Below are positions 11,082 to 22,345 of a DNA stretch of 64,000 bases, piece by piece. Made by a program: the position numbers and the translations under genes. Source of the DNA: Siphonodentalium dalli. Taxonomy: Eukaryota > Mollusca > Scaphopoda > Gadilida > Siphonodentaliidae. The stretch is taken from contig CP136064.1 in the NCBI GenBank assembly GCA_032622095.1, positions 146,446,864 to 146,510,863 on the forward strand. Direction: 5' to 3'. Positions within the stretch are counted from its first letter, which is position 1; each line of letters opens with the position of its first letter. The notes below the pieces were generated by a model. That model ran no database searches. It worked only from the letters and a program-made list of their open reading frames with translations, and had not been told where the DNA came from.

Positions 11082-12589
11082 GGGGGGGTCGGAACAAATT
11101 TCCAGGCACGTATGATCATTTTAATTTTTTCCGGCCTCGGGGGACCCACCAACCCAATTTCTTCCGTTTCCGGCCTTTTTTTCCAGGCAATTTTGGACAC
11201 CCACCCTCTTTTTTCCGTTTCAGGAATTTTTTTCCGGTCAGTTTTGGATACCCACCCCCCTAAATTTGAGAAAATTATCAACTGAGCAACCAAATAGCTG
11301 ATTATCCTGCATTATTATAATTTATTGCGCGATATTTGAATAGAACAGTGCATAATGAGATAACGATACTATTTGAATTTATCATATAAGTGTCATTAAT
11401 CAAGAAATGTGTCAACATAATCACATTTCTAGGGATATATAGGCAGAGTGCCAAAGTTTTTATTAACATTCATTTTCATAATATATAGTCACATGATCTA
11501 GTCACATAATCACATTTGAGTATTCTACAGAATACATGGTACCGGTACAACAAATTTCAGAATATTTGATATTTTGATATTTGCTATGTGATATACATTA
11601 ATTCCCTAATTAATTGACTCCATAACCACAGCAAAATAATGGGTAATTTTTCAGGATTTAGTTGGAAATATGGCTTGTTGTCATTCATCGGAAAGCTCTC
11701 CCCTGAAAAAATTACCCATTATTCTGCTGTGGTTATGGAGTCGTTTAATTAGTTCATTGCTGGAACCAAATTGTTTATCAAAACATGTGGAAATACAACT
11801 GTTCATCCCAGTTTATCCCAGTTTGAAGAATAATGCTAATACCAAACACAACCATGATATACCCGCGTGACTCTTCTTGGTGCATCTCAGAAACCAGAAC
11901 TGAGGAAACATGTTATAGCGTGTAATGGCAGGCTGGTAGCCACTGCTTGAAGTAATAGGCTTCGTAATAATTGGGAATAATATGGATGGATAGCCCAATC
12001 TCACTTCTTTTTTGCTCACGATATCAGTGACGATAAAATCTTTGTTACTGTGATCAACATTACAAGCTGATCCACATTAACTTGGAAAACAATTTGAAAT
12101 TGTTCAAGCTGGCCCGGCTGGCCTTCAATTTATTTGTTAAGATTTTATGTTTTATGTTGTCAAAAGTCTATTTTATTCCATTATTTATTATATCTTTATT
12201 TCCATGTCTCATATGGTCAAATGTGCTTTCATTTTATTGCTTATTTTCAGCTGAGTTCTGCATAGTTATTCTTATTTTGTTGTATCAGTAGATGGAATCC
12301 TGATTAAATTTAATTTTTCAATAGCGCAGTTTCTAGTTCTATCAAGTTGAATTTGGGTTATTGTTGGCCATTGTGCAACTGATCCAACTACTGATAACCT
12401 CTATATATAGTATAGCATTAATATTAACTATATATGACCTGTTTCTGTTCAAAACACATCAAAATAAGACTCAATAGCAGGAATGGAAAAAAAATTTGGC
12501 ACATGGAAAAAACAGCTTTTTGGACCCGAGAGACACCCACCCACCCACCCCATCATACGTGCCTGGAATTTTTTCCGACCCCCCCCCCC
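11082..12589. mobile_element. 1.5-kb G-rich-ended element nested in the foldback repeat
   Basis: The left end is a G run followed by TCGGAACAAATTTCCAGGC. The right end is its complement, ATTTTTTCCGACC followed by a C run. The inverted ends match for about 34 bases, to the ACGTATGAT stretch. Comparison with the uninterrupted parallel copy at 10722-10740 gives a target duplication of up to 7 bp, CTGCTGG (11075-11081 and 12590-12596). The interior carries ACCCACC-rich subterminal sequence, a hairpin at 11607-11752 and no transposase. The superfamily is uncertain; hAT-like is possible. Confidence 0.7.
11607..11752. repeat. 146-bp hairpin MITE
   Basis: Arms of about 48 bases pair with few mismatches: GACTCCATAACCACAGCA (left) against TGCTGTGGTTATGGAGTC (right), and ATGGGTAATTTTTCAGG against its complement. 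The loop is about 45 bases. It could fold as RNA if transcribed. Confidence 0.85.
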
Positions 12590-12993
12590 CTGCTGGACTT
12601 GGAAAATTTAGCCACGGCGCTGGACTTAGAAAATTTCGCCTTCAATATTAAGGTGCCGAAGGGAAGTGGCATTGTTTATGGCTGGATTGAGCTGAAATTT
12701 TGTATGTTTGATACTTTCCATAAGAGAATCAAGCAAACTAACGCTCAGCTTCGAGAAATTACTCGATCTATAGGTTCTATAGAATTTTCTAAGTCCAGCG
12801 CCGTGGCTAAATTTTCCAAGTCCAGCAGTATCTCAGAAAAAGTGAAAAAAAATCACTTTTGACCCAAAATTCGAGCAGGGGAGCACGAATTGGAACACAA
12901 CAATGCATTTGAGGCAAACAAAAGTGGGGGTCGAATCTCCACCGAATTTCGAACTTCGATCCAACTTCACGGACCCCAAAAGTGCTCGTAACC

Positions 12994-13600
12994 AAGATCA
13001 ATGCTACGATGCGTATTATTGCTGCTAGGTCCCTCAAGCGACAACCTAATGAAATTACATGTGGTATATTTGGTTGGCCGCAAATGAAACCGACGTGTGC
13101 CGCCACATGTGTTGTTTATCCAGCTTAATTGGCTAATCGTAATTTTGTCATTAAATGAACCTGTCAGCACCATATAACACCAATAAAGACCCCGTTAATC
13201 TCGAGATTTGAACGGTAACTCCCAGCTGTAAATCCAAAAAAAGATCTCGCGCACCCTCCCGGACCCTCCCCCAATTGAAATTGATTACATTCAAACCATT
13301 GCATATTCCATTATAAATCATGATGTTACTACATGCGATCTTAGCTCATTCAGATTCATGGCACATATAGTGTGAAATTCTCACCCAGAGTTACGTAGAA
13401 CCACAGATAGGATGAAAGAATTTGAGCATATTTCCGAAACATGTAATTGTTTTAAATGTAAACAGTGTGTGTATGCTATCCATATAATTTTATGGAATAA
13501 AATTTTACTCAGTGCCATCTGGCCTGGCATCTCGGTGTGGAATAAAACTTGTTTCTATGCATGAAATTTGGAATGGTGCACTTTGTTTTATATAAGAAAT
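12994..13600. other. no gene recognised
   Basis: Unique-looking AT-rich sequence. Short open frames on both strands are under 70 codons and carry no motif. Confidence 0.4.
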
Positions 13601-13601
13601 G

Positions 13602-13740
13602 AACGGCGGTTTCAATGTGGTCATGGGATTTTGACCGCGAGAAAAATTCAGCAAACTGCATAAACCCCAAAGGGGTTCATGCGGAGTTTGCTGATTTTTT
13701 ATCGCAGTCAAAACCCATGACCACGTTGAGTCCGCCGTTT
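13602..13740. repeat. 139-bp long-hairpin MITE
   Basis: The ends AACGGCGG and CCGCCGTT open a near-perfect stem that includes GTGGTCATGGGATTTTGACC on the left, paired with the GGTCATGGGTTTTGACTGCG complement on the right, and TCAGCAAACT near the apex. The loop is only about a dozen bases around CCCCAAAGGGG. The stem is long enough to resemble a small-RNA precursor if transcribed. No clear target duplication. Confidence 0.88.
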
Positions 13741-14190
13741 ATTATTCATATTTATATACTTACGCTCTTTAAAACACTTCTCCAAATATGTCCGTTATTA
13801 AGTCAAAAACACTTTTTTCAAATATGTCCGTTATTTTGTTTATAAAAATAATTTCCTATTTCTATATTTTGCTCTATATTTCGCCCTATTTCGCTGTATT
13901 TTCCTATTTCGATTTTTCGTGCTATTTCGCTGTATTTTCATATTTCGCTTTTTCGTTGTATTTCATATTTCGATAATTCGCTATATTTGACATATTATGG
14001 AATTATATGATAACCAACATTCTGATAGTCAACCGAACATCTTGTGCCACCCGTGCTCGCGATCAGATGCCACAAGCCATCCAATCGTGAACCTCGATTA
14101 CATATTGTTTGCTATCAAATCCTTGGCGTATTGGCTGACTAGATACTCAAGCAGTCGGTAATGTCCGACAATCCCCGGTGATTTCCGGGA
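13741..14190. repeat. TATTTCGCTGTATTTTC minisatellite and AT-rich spacer
   Basis: From about 13850 to 13990 the sequence is a degenerate repeat of TATTTCGCTGTATTTTC-like units. Just before it, AAATATGTCCGTTATT is repeated twice, and an ACGCTCTTTA word lies at 13762. After 13990 nothing is recognised. Confidence 0.6.
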
Positions 14191-14197
14191 ACAATGT

Positions 14198-14253
14198 GTT
14201 CATAAACCTATGAACGACAATGAACGTGACGTTACGTTCATAGATTTATGAAC
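14198..14253. repeat. pair of GTTCATAnnnnTATGAAC palindromes
   Basis: Two dyads with identical arms and four-base centres (AACC and GATT) lie at 14198-14215 and 14236-14253. The sequence between them includes GAACGTGACGTTACGTTC, itself partly palindromic. It could be a protein-binding site or the stem of a small foldback element. Confidence 0.6.
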
Positions 14254-14529
14254 GCATTGAATAAGGGGGTGTGTCTACCGTAACGCTATGGGGAAATCGG
14301 AAGAGATATCAGGTGTATGTAAATATATAAATATAACAGTTATACGTCCTGTGATCTAGTCAGGGTTATCAGGCCTCATAAATGTTAACAATCAGATTGC
14401 ATAATATGCTTTGGTTGTATTCTGTTTAGGTATAACATTTATAATTCGCAATCAAAATCACAAGGTCAGCAGTATTTCTTATCAAAGGAGGTGTACACAC
14501 ATAGCGGGTGGACTTCGCCATATGCAAGA

Positions 14530-15130
14530 ATATGGTTTGGGACCCGTTCACACGTACACATGGCCTAAAGGGCGTGGTCGCAATTTGGTTGGACCAACAG
14601 TGTGGTGGTCTGTCTTGTGGTTTAACCGTTGTCGATTATAAAATCCCTTTATCTGGCCTAATTGGGACATGTGGTGTGTAATCGTACAGTCATATTTGAG
14701 CAAAATCGATCACATGATTGTTGTGGGAAGATCATTGAAAATTTACAACTTGTTTTAATTGAAGTGTTCATATCTTCTAAAATTGCAATATACGACAAAA
14801 TGATGCGTCAACATTTCACGTTCCGCGTAATTTAGAGTAATTTGCTACCTCTGACCTTTTCACTCGAAACATAATTGTTTGGAACCCGTTCACATGGCCA
14901 GATGACTTGGAGGTCGTAGTCGCAATTTTGTCTGTCTGAAGTTAAAGCTGATTTCACAGACCTGCGGCTGACGCATGCGTGCAGTGTCTGCGGCTATCGG
15001 TTTATGCGCAGTGCCAGTGGTCAGCCACAAACCCGATAGCGTTGGCCTTGTGCGTCCGCCGCAGGTCTGTGAAAGCAGCTTCAACTGTTCTCGAATATAA
15101 AATCCCATTAGCTGGCATAATTAGACACGT
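14530..15130 (+). repeat. two diverged copies of a ~130-bp unit, the second carrying a hairpin element
   Basis: The copies start at GGGACCCGTTCACA (about 14539) and GGAACCCGTTCACATGGCC (about 14880). Both end with ATAAAATCCC followed by a GGC(C/A)TAATT-like stretch. The second copy contains the hairpin at 14943-15087. Some gamma- or U-type snRNA-like phrases are absent, so I do not call an RNA gene. Confidence 0.5.
14943..15087. repeat. 145-bp hairpin MITE
   Basis: The arms pair around TTTCACAGACCTGCGGC (left, about 14953) and GCCGCAGGTCTGTGAAA (right), with a further inner stem of GCTATCGGTTT against AAACCCGATAGC. It lies inside the second unit of the repeat at 14530-15130. There is no coding potential. 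Confidence 0.82.
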
Positions 15131-15774
15131 GCTATGTAAACATGCATTCCTGTTTTCGCTACTAATACGATTTTTTTAAAGATCGCGATCGCCATTTAAT
15201 AGGTGAAAGGTCATCGATGACATGGTTGTTTTTGGTTATTTTTTATAATAGGCGACCAAATTATGCGTCAACTTTCCAAATTCTAAATCGTTTAAAGATA
15301 GTCATGGGTGATCTCTTATCTTTTCAAAATGACATTCCGACTTTGATAAAAGGCTTATATACCAGTATGTTACTATGTGTGTGTGCCTAGTATTTTCATC
15401 GTTTTATTTTTTAAATCAGATAAATATAAATGTAGAATGATAAAAAACTAACAAGTTACATGGATATTGTGCGCTCGCATTTTATTTGTAGAAACCGTGA
15501 TGACGAAACACACAGTATGCATGATTTGATTTGGAACAGTAAACACGGCAATACAAAATACTCAACGCGGAAGTGAAACGTTTGCTAAATCTGTTGTACG
15601 CGCATCACAATTTCACCAGTTTATTTCGCAATAGGTAATTCGTTACGTCACAGAGTCCCAATATAACGTGGCATTGTACACTCGGGAGTCCAATGTGACA
15701 TTTGGGAGTACAATATGACTTTTCCCCCCGTACTATAACGTGGCGAGTTAATATAATAAATGATAACTGATAGG
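15131..15774. other. no gene recognised
   Basis: AT-rich sequence, with a few short repeats such as ATAACGTGGC (15664, 15736) just before the tandem array. No supported gene. Confidence 0.4.
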
Positions 15775-16690
15775 TAAAAAACTGTGATTAGGTAGACGCG
15801 TACACGCTGGTTATATATGTCTCCCCAATAACTGTTTTCAACGCATTGCATATACACGTTAGGTTATTGTCCCTAATGATGACAACTCAAAGACTTATAT
15901 TTGACTTTGTATGCCACCCAATTTGTTATTGTATAGGTATAAATACGTGTCCATAGAAGCCACATAGTGGACACTGTGGGAATATTAACTTTCTCAAATT
16001 AACTGATATGTAATAAACCATGATTAGGGAGACACGTACATGCTGGTTATATGTGTCTCCCTATTGACGGATTTCAACGCATTGCATATGCATGTTAGGT
16101 TATTGTCCTTAAAGATTACAACTCAAAAGTGTTATATTTGTTTTGTATGCCACTCATTTGTTACTGTATTGATATACATACGTGTCTATAGAAGCCACTA
16201 TATGGGTATTGTGGGAATATTAACTTTCTCAGATTAACTTATACGTAATAAACCGTTATTAAGGAGACAAAGATAACCAGCATGCATGTATGTTTCTGCA
16301 ACGTATTGCATATGTACACGTTATGTTATTATCCCCAATGATTGCGACTCAAAAGAGTAATATTTGGCTTTGTTTGCCACCAACTTATTTATTGTATATA
16401 TATATAAATACGTGTCCATATATATATAGAAGCCAAACGCGGGTATTGTGGGAATATTAACTTTCTCAAGTTAACTGATAGGTGATAAACCGTGATTATG
16501 GAGACACGTACGTGCTCGTTATATATGTCTCCCTAATAACTGGTTTCAACGCATTGCATATACAGGTTAGGCTATTGCCCCTAATGAGTACTACTCAAAA
16601 GAGTTATATTTGACTTTGTATGCCACCCATTTTTCACTGTATAGGTATTCATACGTGTCAATATAAGCCACATAACTCGTTAGCTCTTCA
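15775..16690 (+). repeat. 236-bp tandem repeat, about four units
   Basis: Units recur at about 15778, 16015, 16251 and 16486. Each starts with AAACCGTGATTAGGGAGACAC-like sequence (first 20 bases or fewer conserved), then GTGTCTCCCTA, which pairs with it to form a short hairpin. CAACGCATTGCATAT follows, then TTTGTATGCCAC, and the unit ends near GAAGCCAC and GTGGGAATATTAACTTTCTC. Moderate divergence marks it as an older array. Confidence 0.85.
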
Positions 16691-17394
16691 TACTTGGAGG
16701 TCAATAAACAATAATTATATAACACATTCATTGCGAATGGTTTAATACACCTTCTGATATTGTTGTTGGCACCAATAAAATTATTCTGACTGGTGTCCAT
16801 GCTATATATATGCAAAGAAATTCATTAATTGTTTAAGAAAGAATATGTTCATTACAACCAGTTCCACGAACCCACGCAAGACAAAGTTGCATGAAAAGAA
16901 TCAGGTTCACAAACACTCATGACTTACTGGGTTACTTTATTGTAGCACGATTGTGGGCTACCTGTATTTTATTATAAAAGTAATATATAAATAAAATCAC
17001 ATAGGTAATTTTCTGTTCAAAACAACTAAACAGAGCTTGTATATTCAAACTCGATATACTGTATTTCAATATTGCAAATAGCAACTGACTGCTTCGACAA
17101 TGAGTGTTTTTGTATGGCATTTTATTTACTATTATATTAAAGTAACTTATACAATAGTATTTTCTCAACATCATTACAATTTAATACAGCATGAAATAAG
17201 CCACATACGTACTGAGGACACAATGCCCCTTTAAATAATATACATATCCCCTTTAAATTTGATTCATTTAGGGCATTGCCTTTCTAGAAAGTAGGACAGA
17301 ATTTATAGATGATCCTGGACAAGCGATAAGGGTCTTCTTGGTAACAAAATATGACTGGAAAAATCATACATCCAATTTGGTTCCGATCAAATAA
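16691..17394. other. no gene recognised
   Basis: AT-rich spacer. Small minus-strand frames (74-80 codons) are rich in Y, N, I and C as expected by base composition and have no motif. Confidence 0.4.
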
Positions 17395-17640
17395 CCAAAA
17401 CTTGAGTTATCCAGAAACCTCAAATTTGGAAAATCCTTACTCTAAAATGGGCCAGAACTCAGTAAAACTTATTCGAAACAAATCCTTATTTGGCACTAAA
17501 CAGCTAACATACACATTTCCTTCAGACCAAACAGCCCAATTTAAATTTATCGAGAAATCTCAAATTTGGAAAATTTTAAGTAAAAAGGGTCATAACTTAG
17601 TAAAAAATGATTCGGACCGAACCCATTTTCGAACTTGAAT
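17395..17640 (+). repeat. two copies of a ~141-bp repeat
   Basis: CTCAAATTTGGAAAAT followed by a GGGCCAGAACTCAGTAAAA-like phrase occurs at about 17417 and again at about 17558. Each copy ends near ATTCG. It is probably a fragment of a dispersed invertebrate repeat and is not coding. Confidence 0.65.
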
Positions 17641-18325
17641 TGTATTTACGCACTGAACATATTTATAAGATATTTAACTCTTTAGTTCCCACACTAGCTG
17701 TATAAGCCACCCCTTCATCTCCCTGCAGCTATAACATAATACCGACGGTGTGTTCCCGGGCATATATCAAGTACCAGACGCTATTTCCCCATAAGTTTTG
17801 GCTTGTCAGAAAGTATCCCGTTGCTCCATAAATGGTGGTAAACCTGTTACTGTGTTGACGCAGTGAAGGTAGGCTGTTGGAGTGACACTCCAACTGGGGA
17901 TCATGACCGTAAGCCGGGACGTGTGTCGTAATATGAGAAAATCGACACCTGTGTATAAGAGCCCTGGGCAAGCAAGTATCTTCGACATTTCTGTTGGGAT
18001 TAGTTCAATATCAGTATATCAAACTATATGTATTGTGCGTTTCGTCAGCTCTGAAATGTTTCTTTTAATATTCCATACAAAATCTCATCATTTACTCAGA
18101 TTACATGGGTTGAAGTGACCACGACGTGTTTGCACACGAATGTCACATTGTGACAATAAAATAGGTCTTATACAAATGATCCTTGTTCAGGATTTAGACT
18201 CGTCTTATTTTGGAAAGTCACCAACTCCCAAAAGTATTTTGTAAACAATTCAAAGCAAATGTGTTTTGTTTTCTTCTCATAATTAATACCAGAAATATCT
18301 CATGATATGGCTTAAGGACTTAATT
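17641..18325. other. no gene recognised
   Basis: Open frames on both strands around 17729-18118 overlap one another and have no recognisable domain. Nothing else is supported. Confidence 0.35.
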
Positions 18326-18446
18326 TCGCGACCAACTTGTCGTCAACGCATGTACATTGTTTCTGGCGATAATGAGTTTCTGTTGTTACTGCCAGAACAA
18401 ATGTATTTCCGCTGGCGAAAAGTGCAGCTAGTCGGTCGCGAAAATA
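18326..18446. repeat. imperfect 120-bp hairpin
   Basis: Outer arms TTCGCGACCAACT and AGTCGGTCGCGAA pair. Inner arms ACATTGTTTCTGGC and GCCAGAACAAATGT pair again. It resembles a small foldback element; a 60-codon frame across it is not convincing. Confidence 0.6.
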
Positions 18447-19545
18447 ATCAAATATATTTGTCCGGTATCAATTCAGAACGCTAGATATCCTCTATTTCGT
18501 TCAGCCAAAATAACGCGACGAAATTCAAGTAAGGTTTTATATATTTTCAGAATAGTGATGTTTGTGATTGTTTATTACTATAAACTAACATGCAAATGTA
18601 ACAGTTAACAGAAATATAGAACATACACATACAATTCAATTATAATTATTATTCATTGGTAATTCGCTGTACATACATAAGTATGTTCCGCTTCCAGAGT
18701 GCGTAATGCTTACGTGTATATACCGCACGGCTTCTGATTTATTAGCACAAATCAATGGTAATCGTGATGCAGGCTAGATCATAGGTATACGTGTATGTCA
18801 TTGGTTTTATGGCGCGTTGTCTAATTACTCAATATCAACTTTGATTTCGACGTCGAAAACACCTATTATATAACACGTCGTGCTTGGAAGTTCATCTTCG
18901 TGCAAACACTGTATGGCATCACCATTTAAAATTTAGCCGCATTATATAATATAAGAGAAATTTGAAACAATCCATATACGGGTATATAGGTGTACGATTA
19001 CACACTATTTTATCACATACGTCAGAAACACCAGAAACATATACCAACATTATCAGAAAAAGGACCGCACAATATACACATTGTATTGATATAGATATTT
19101 CCTTTTACTCAAAAACCAAACATGTTTGAGAAAATAGTTTGTGAACTCTTCGATCAAGCAAATTGTAACATAACGTCCGACTGAAACATGCATGTAACAC
19201 CAGCCATTTAATGTTAAGCGGTTTGAAACAATAATACATAACTGTAGCTGAGCTGTCGCGTGTCCACCCCTGGTCAAGTGGGCATGCTAATATACTATGA
19301 TGCCGGTGGTCATGTTGAATTGCTATGATGCGGGTAGGTCAAACTAATTCCGTTACGAAAAAGTACCGTTATTTTTCTAAAGTTGTAATTTTCAAGGTGA
19401 TTGGATAACTAGAGCGATTTGATAAAACAAAAACATTCAAGAACATATATATTTTTGAAAAATATAATAATAACTGCGCTGGTGTTTCTAAAACGACGCA
19501 AATAGCGATCTTGGTTATAGTCGATTTTCAACTAATGCAACCATT
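18447..19545. other. no gene recognised
   Basis: AT-rich spacer. A minus-strand frame (19277-19053) has no motif. A short repeat of ATACTATGATGC/GCTATGATGC lies near 19290-19330. Confidence 0.4.
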
Positions 19546-20096
19546 ATTAAAGTCACGGGCGACATCCGTTGCAGAAATATTTATATTTGTTCAAATCGGC
19601 ATCAACAGAATGAACGCCAACATACATGTATATACGCCCGTGTCTTTAATTATTATAACCAATGCCGTGTACTGATATATCATGTATATACAGTTCAACT
19701 CATATGCCAAACATAATCAGCGCGTAAATAGTGTATTGTCGTCAAGACGTACAATGGTTTACGTAAATAACATAACAGACCGAAATTCTATTGGTTATTC
19801 ATACAAAAATGATATAAACGCTCTTTATTATTTCCCTATCAGGAAAACAGTAACAAACAACGCGCTTTATGTGTGTCATATCCAGATCTAAACAAAAGCA
19901 ATGAAACGTAATTTGTTTGCTTTTGTTTACATAACAAAGGGGAACAAATTGACAATAACATACCGTTTATGCCATATTTCTGATTGGTATAAGAACAAGG
20001 TATGTCCATATCTTACTATTCCTTCTGTTTATGGTGGTTTTTCAAGGATATGAATGTTTAACACCATACCCACCGCGAACGCCGCCCGTATCTTTA
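19546..20096 (-). mobile_element. TTAA-flanked inverted-repeat element, diverged single copy (reverse)
   Basis: Read on the minus strand it begins at 20096 with TTAAAGATACGGGCGGCG, continues GCGGTGGGTATGG, and passes through AAACCACCATAAACAGAAG and ATAAAGCGCGTTGTTTGTTA. It ends near 19546 with GCAACGGATGTCGCCCGTGACTTTAA (given here only as landmark words: GCAACGG, GCCCGTGACT, TTAA). These are the landmarks, in the same order, of the satellite units at 24.7-47.75 kb. An additional internal CGCCCGTGTCTTTAATTATT at about 19637 marks an inversion or nested end. TTAA at both ends suggests piggyBac- or Kolobok-type integration. There is no transposase inside. Confidence 0.75.
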
Positions 20097-20344
20097 AAAA
20101 TATTTCGCAATAAATTTGTTTTTGAATGTTATAATTTGGTTTGAAATAATAACTGAGTCAAATCGTGCATTTCACCAAATTTGAAATTATATCATGAAAT
20201 GTGTTGCGTGAACAATTAATATAATTGGATACTATGAATGTTAACTGAGTATAGCAATATACAGTAGATACACATTGGGTTCTCTGCATGTGATGTCCAT
20301 GCATTATATATCTCATAACCATAATCCATAATTGTTCGGAACGT

Positions 20345-22018
20345 TCAACTACAATGATACTTGAAATGGCAACCGTCCTTACATAGATGAACATTGGAGA
20401 GTTTGCAACCAAATACAGTTTCTTTTCTTTCTTTTGAGTTCAGATAAACCCGACATCGGTTCTTGCGTCCCATGTGTGTGGACACGTGTCCGTTTGAGTT
20501 TTCTTGTGATATATTGAGGGCACGTGGCTCTTCTTGTGCTTTGAGTTTTCTAGAAGAATATCCTGCAATCAGTTGATGAGCCAGTTCAATCCTAAAATCC
20601 ATATGCGTGAACACCTTCTTAGAATTATGTCTCTTTGATGTTTCTTTGAACAAGATGAAACTGTTAACTATTGATGAATTGGCGACCAACCAGAATATGC
20701 ATTTCCATGCTTTTTTCCTTTCGCGACCGAGGAGATACGTCATCCTCAACTGATCATGTTTGTCAACACCATTCATGTACTTGTTGTACATGAATATGCT
20801 CATCGGCTGAGTCACTTCAAAAATTGTTTTTCCCTGGCGCCGATTAGCCATGATATCTGTCGTTGGGTCAGTCATCGTGCTAAGGGTGAACACTTGTTTC
20901 TTGTCCTGCCATACCGTTGCCGTGAGAAATTCGCCATCCTGCCTAGTGTTATAGTCACCTCGATTCATTTTCTTCAGTCGCTGTAAATCCTTCGGGAATC
21001 CTTTCCTGTTCTGCCAAACGGTGCCACACGAGTAAAACCCATCGTTTAGTAAGTCCTGCATGAGGTGCACACTCGTAAAATAGTTATCAAAGAACAAACA
21101 GTAATTTTTGTCACACAAATCCGATGACAATGACGTAACCACATCATACCCGAGACCTTTTCCAGACGGTTTGAAATAATGCTTTCCGAGGCATACTTCA
21201 AAGTTTAACAGGTAGGCATTGGTGGCATCGTACATCATCCATATTTTGATCCCTCGTTTTATTGGTTTTGCCGGCATGTATTGCTTGTAGGAGATGCTTG
21301 TCCATTTTATCATTCCTTCGTCGACAGATATATATTGCGAAGGCAAGTAACACGATTTCAATGTTGTTAGTGATGAGTCGATGATGTCGCGAACCTTATA
21401 TAGTGGATCGTACGAATCTGTCCCTTTAGCAGGTTCGCTCTCTCGGTCACTGACGTGGAAGTATTCTGTGATTTTTTCAAATCTGCGCCGATTCATAACT
21501 TTGCTGATGCCGGCGTTTCAGATAAACTCATCATGTGACCAGTACTGCTTGTATGAGGGAAGGTCATTCACACCCATCATGATGTTCATACCGATGTACG
21601 CACGAAGTTCTAGTTCCGAAATATCAGACCAGTATTTATCAGTCTCGCCCTTTTCTTCCATTTTCCATTTGGCATAGTTGTTAGTATGCCTGGCTATTTC
21701 GGCATACTTCGATGGCGAGAACATAAAATTGAAATATTCCAAAGCTGTTGCTGTATCAGTATCGAATTCATCTGGTATAACTGGCCCTGTCCTTTGGGTA
21801 AATGGCTGAAGTGATACCTTTCGAAGTTTATTTGACCAGCCAATCGGGTTATTATTCAAGCTGCTATCATCGATGGAGGTCACATTGTCGCTGGTAGCAG
21901 GGGCAGAGTAATCGTCGTCTGAATTTTCTGATGACGAGGAACCGCAATCTCCGCTAAAATCGCTATCATCTCCCATTAACATGTCGATCACTTGCTGTTT
22001 CGAAAATGTTGCAGCCAT
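20345..22018 (-). pseudogene. piggyBac-type transposase, one in-frame TGA
   Basis: piggyBac transposases excise and insert DNA transposons precisely at TTAA. The frame starts at 22018 with a serine/acid-rich N-terminus of about 60 residues. It then has the conserved region ending YKQYWSHDEFI, a single TGA at 21518-21520, and continues in the same frame through SKVMNRRRFEKI to the end. The three catalytic aspartates of the family are present, in SVDEGMIKW, LFFDNYFTSVHL and NGVDKHDQL. The C-terminus has the family's cysteine/histidine cluster (CKLSNVHLCKDGCHFKYHC). Total length is about 557 codons, normal for the family. No intron is needed. Apart from the TGA it looks intact, so it is either a very young pseudogene, an allele with one nonsense change, or a sequencing error. 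Palindromic repeats lie 190 bp upstream. The element's own terminal repeats were not identified. Confidence 0.93.
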
Positions 22019-22208
22019 GTTGTTCGTAAATACTTAGAATGGTACCCAAGTAACACAGCATGTGTCGCGCGCGATGCACACGGTGCCACGTTTATTGTTA
22101 TTAGATAGGCAAATAACGAGTTGACATAACCGGGTGGTCTCGATTAGAAACATAGCAAAAGCGGGGGGCATAGGGGCGAACTCATTAGTACAGTCTGGGC
22201 CTAGTGTG

Positions 22209-22345
22209 GCGCTCTAGGGCGCTTGTGGGGAAGTCTGATAACGCGCTCTTATGCGCGTCTAGGGATATGTTGCGAGGCGTCCACATGCGCTTATGTGGAA
22301 ATAGTGCAAAAGCGTCCAGGGACGCTTATGGGGAGTAAAGAGATA
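22209..22345. repeat. four 34-bp units with palindromic cores, upstream of the transposase
   Basis: Dyads GCGCTCTAGGGCGC, GCGCTCTTATGCGC, GCGTCCACATGCGC and GCGTCCAGGGACGC begin at 22209, 22243, 22277 and 22312, a spacing of 34-35 bp. Three are followed by a CTTnTGnGGAA-like tail. They sit about 190 bp 5' of the transposase start. Subterminal palindromes are known in some piggyBac-like elements, so these are candidate transposase-binding repeats or promoter sites. Confidence 0.75.

Larger units (their letters stand above)
10512..12993. repeat. composite foldback repeat with direct and inverted copies
   Basis: A block beginning CAAAAGTGCTGGTCCGTGAAG (first bases near 10520) recurs as a partial direct copy at 10945-11081 plus 12590-12775, and as an inverted copy at 12780-12990. 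Its landmarks are GGTGGAGATTCGACCCCCAC, AATGCATTGTTGTGTTCC and GAGATACTGCTGGACTTGG. Open frames of 140-200 codons cross it, but they change frame between copies and show no recognised domain. The outermost inverted arms are 10515-10578 and 12931-12988. The second direct copy is split by the nested element at 11082-12589. Confidence 0.75.

Noticed and set aside
10655-11263. 202-codon open frame as a gene
   Set aside because: It crosses a foldback repeat and then the G-rich end of a nested element; the C-terminal part is F/P-rich translation of low-complexity DNA.
20158-20412. Second minus-strand frame at the 3' end of the transposase
   Set aside because: It overlaps the transposase C-terminus in another frame and has no motif.
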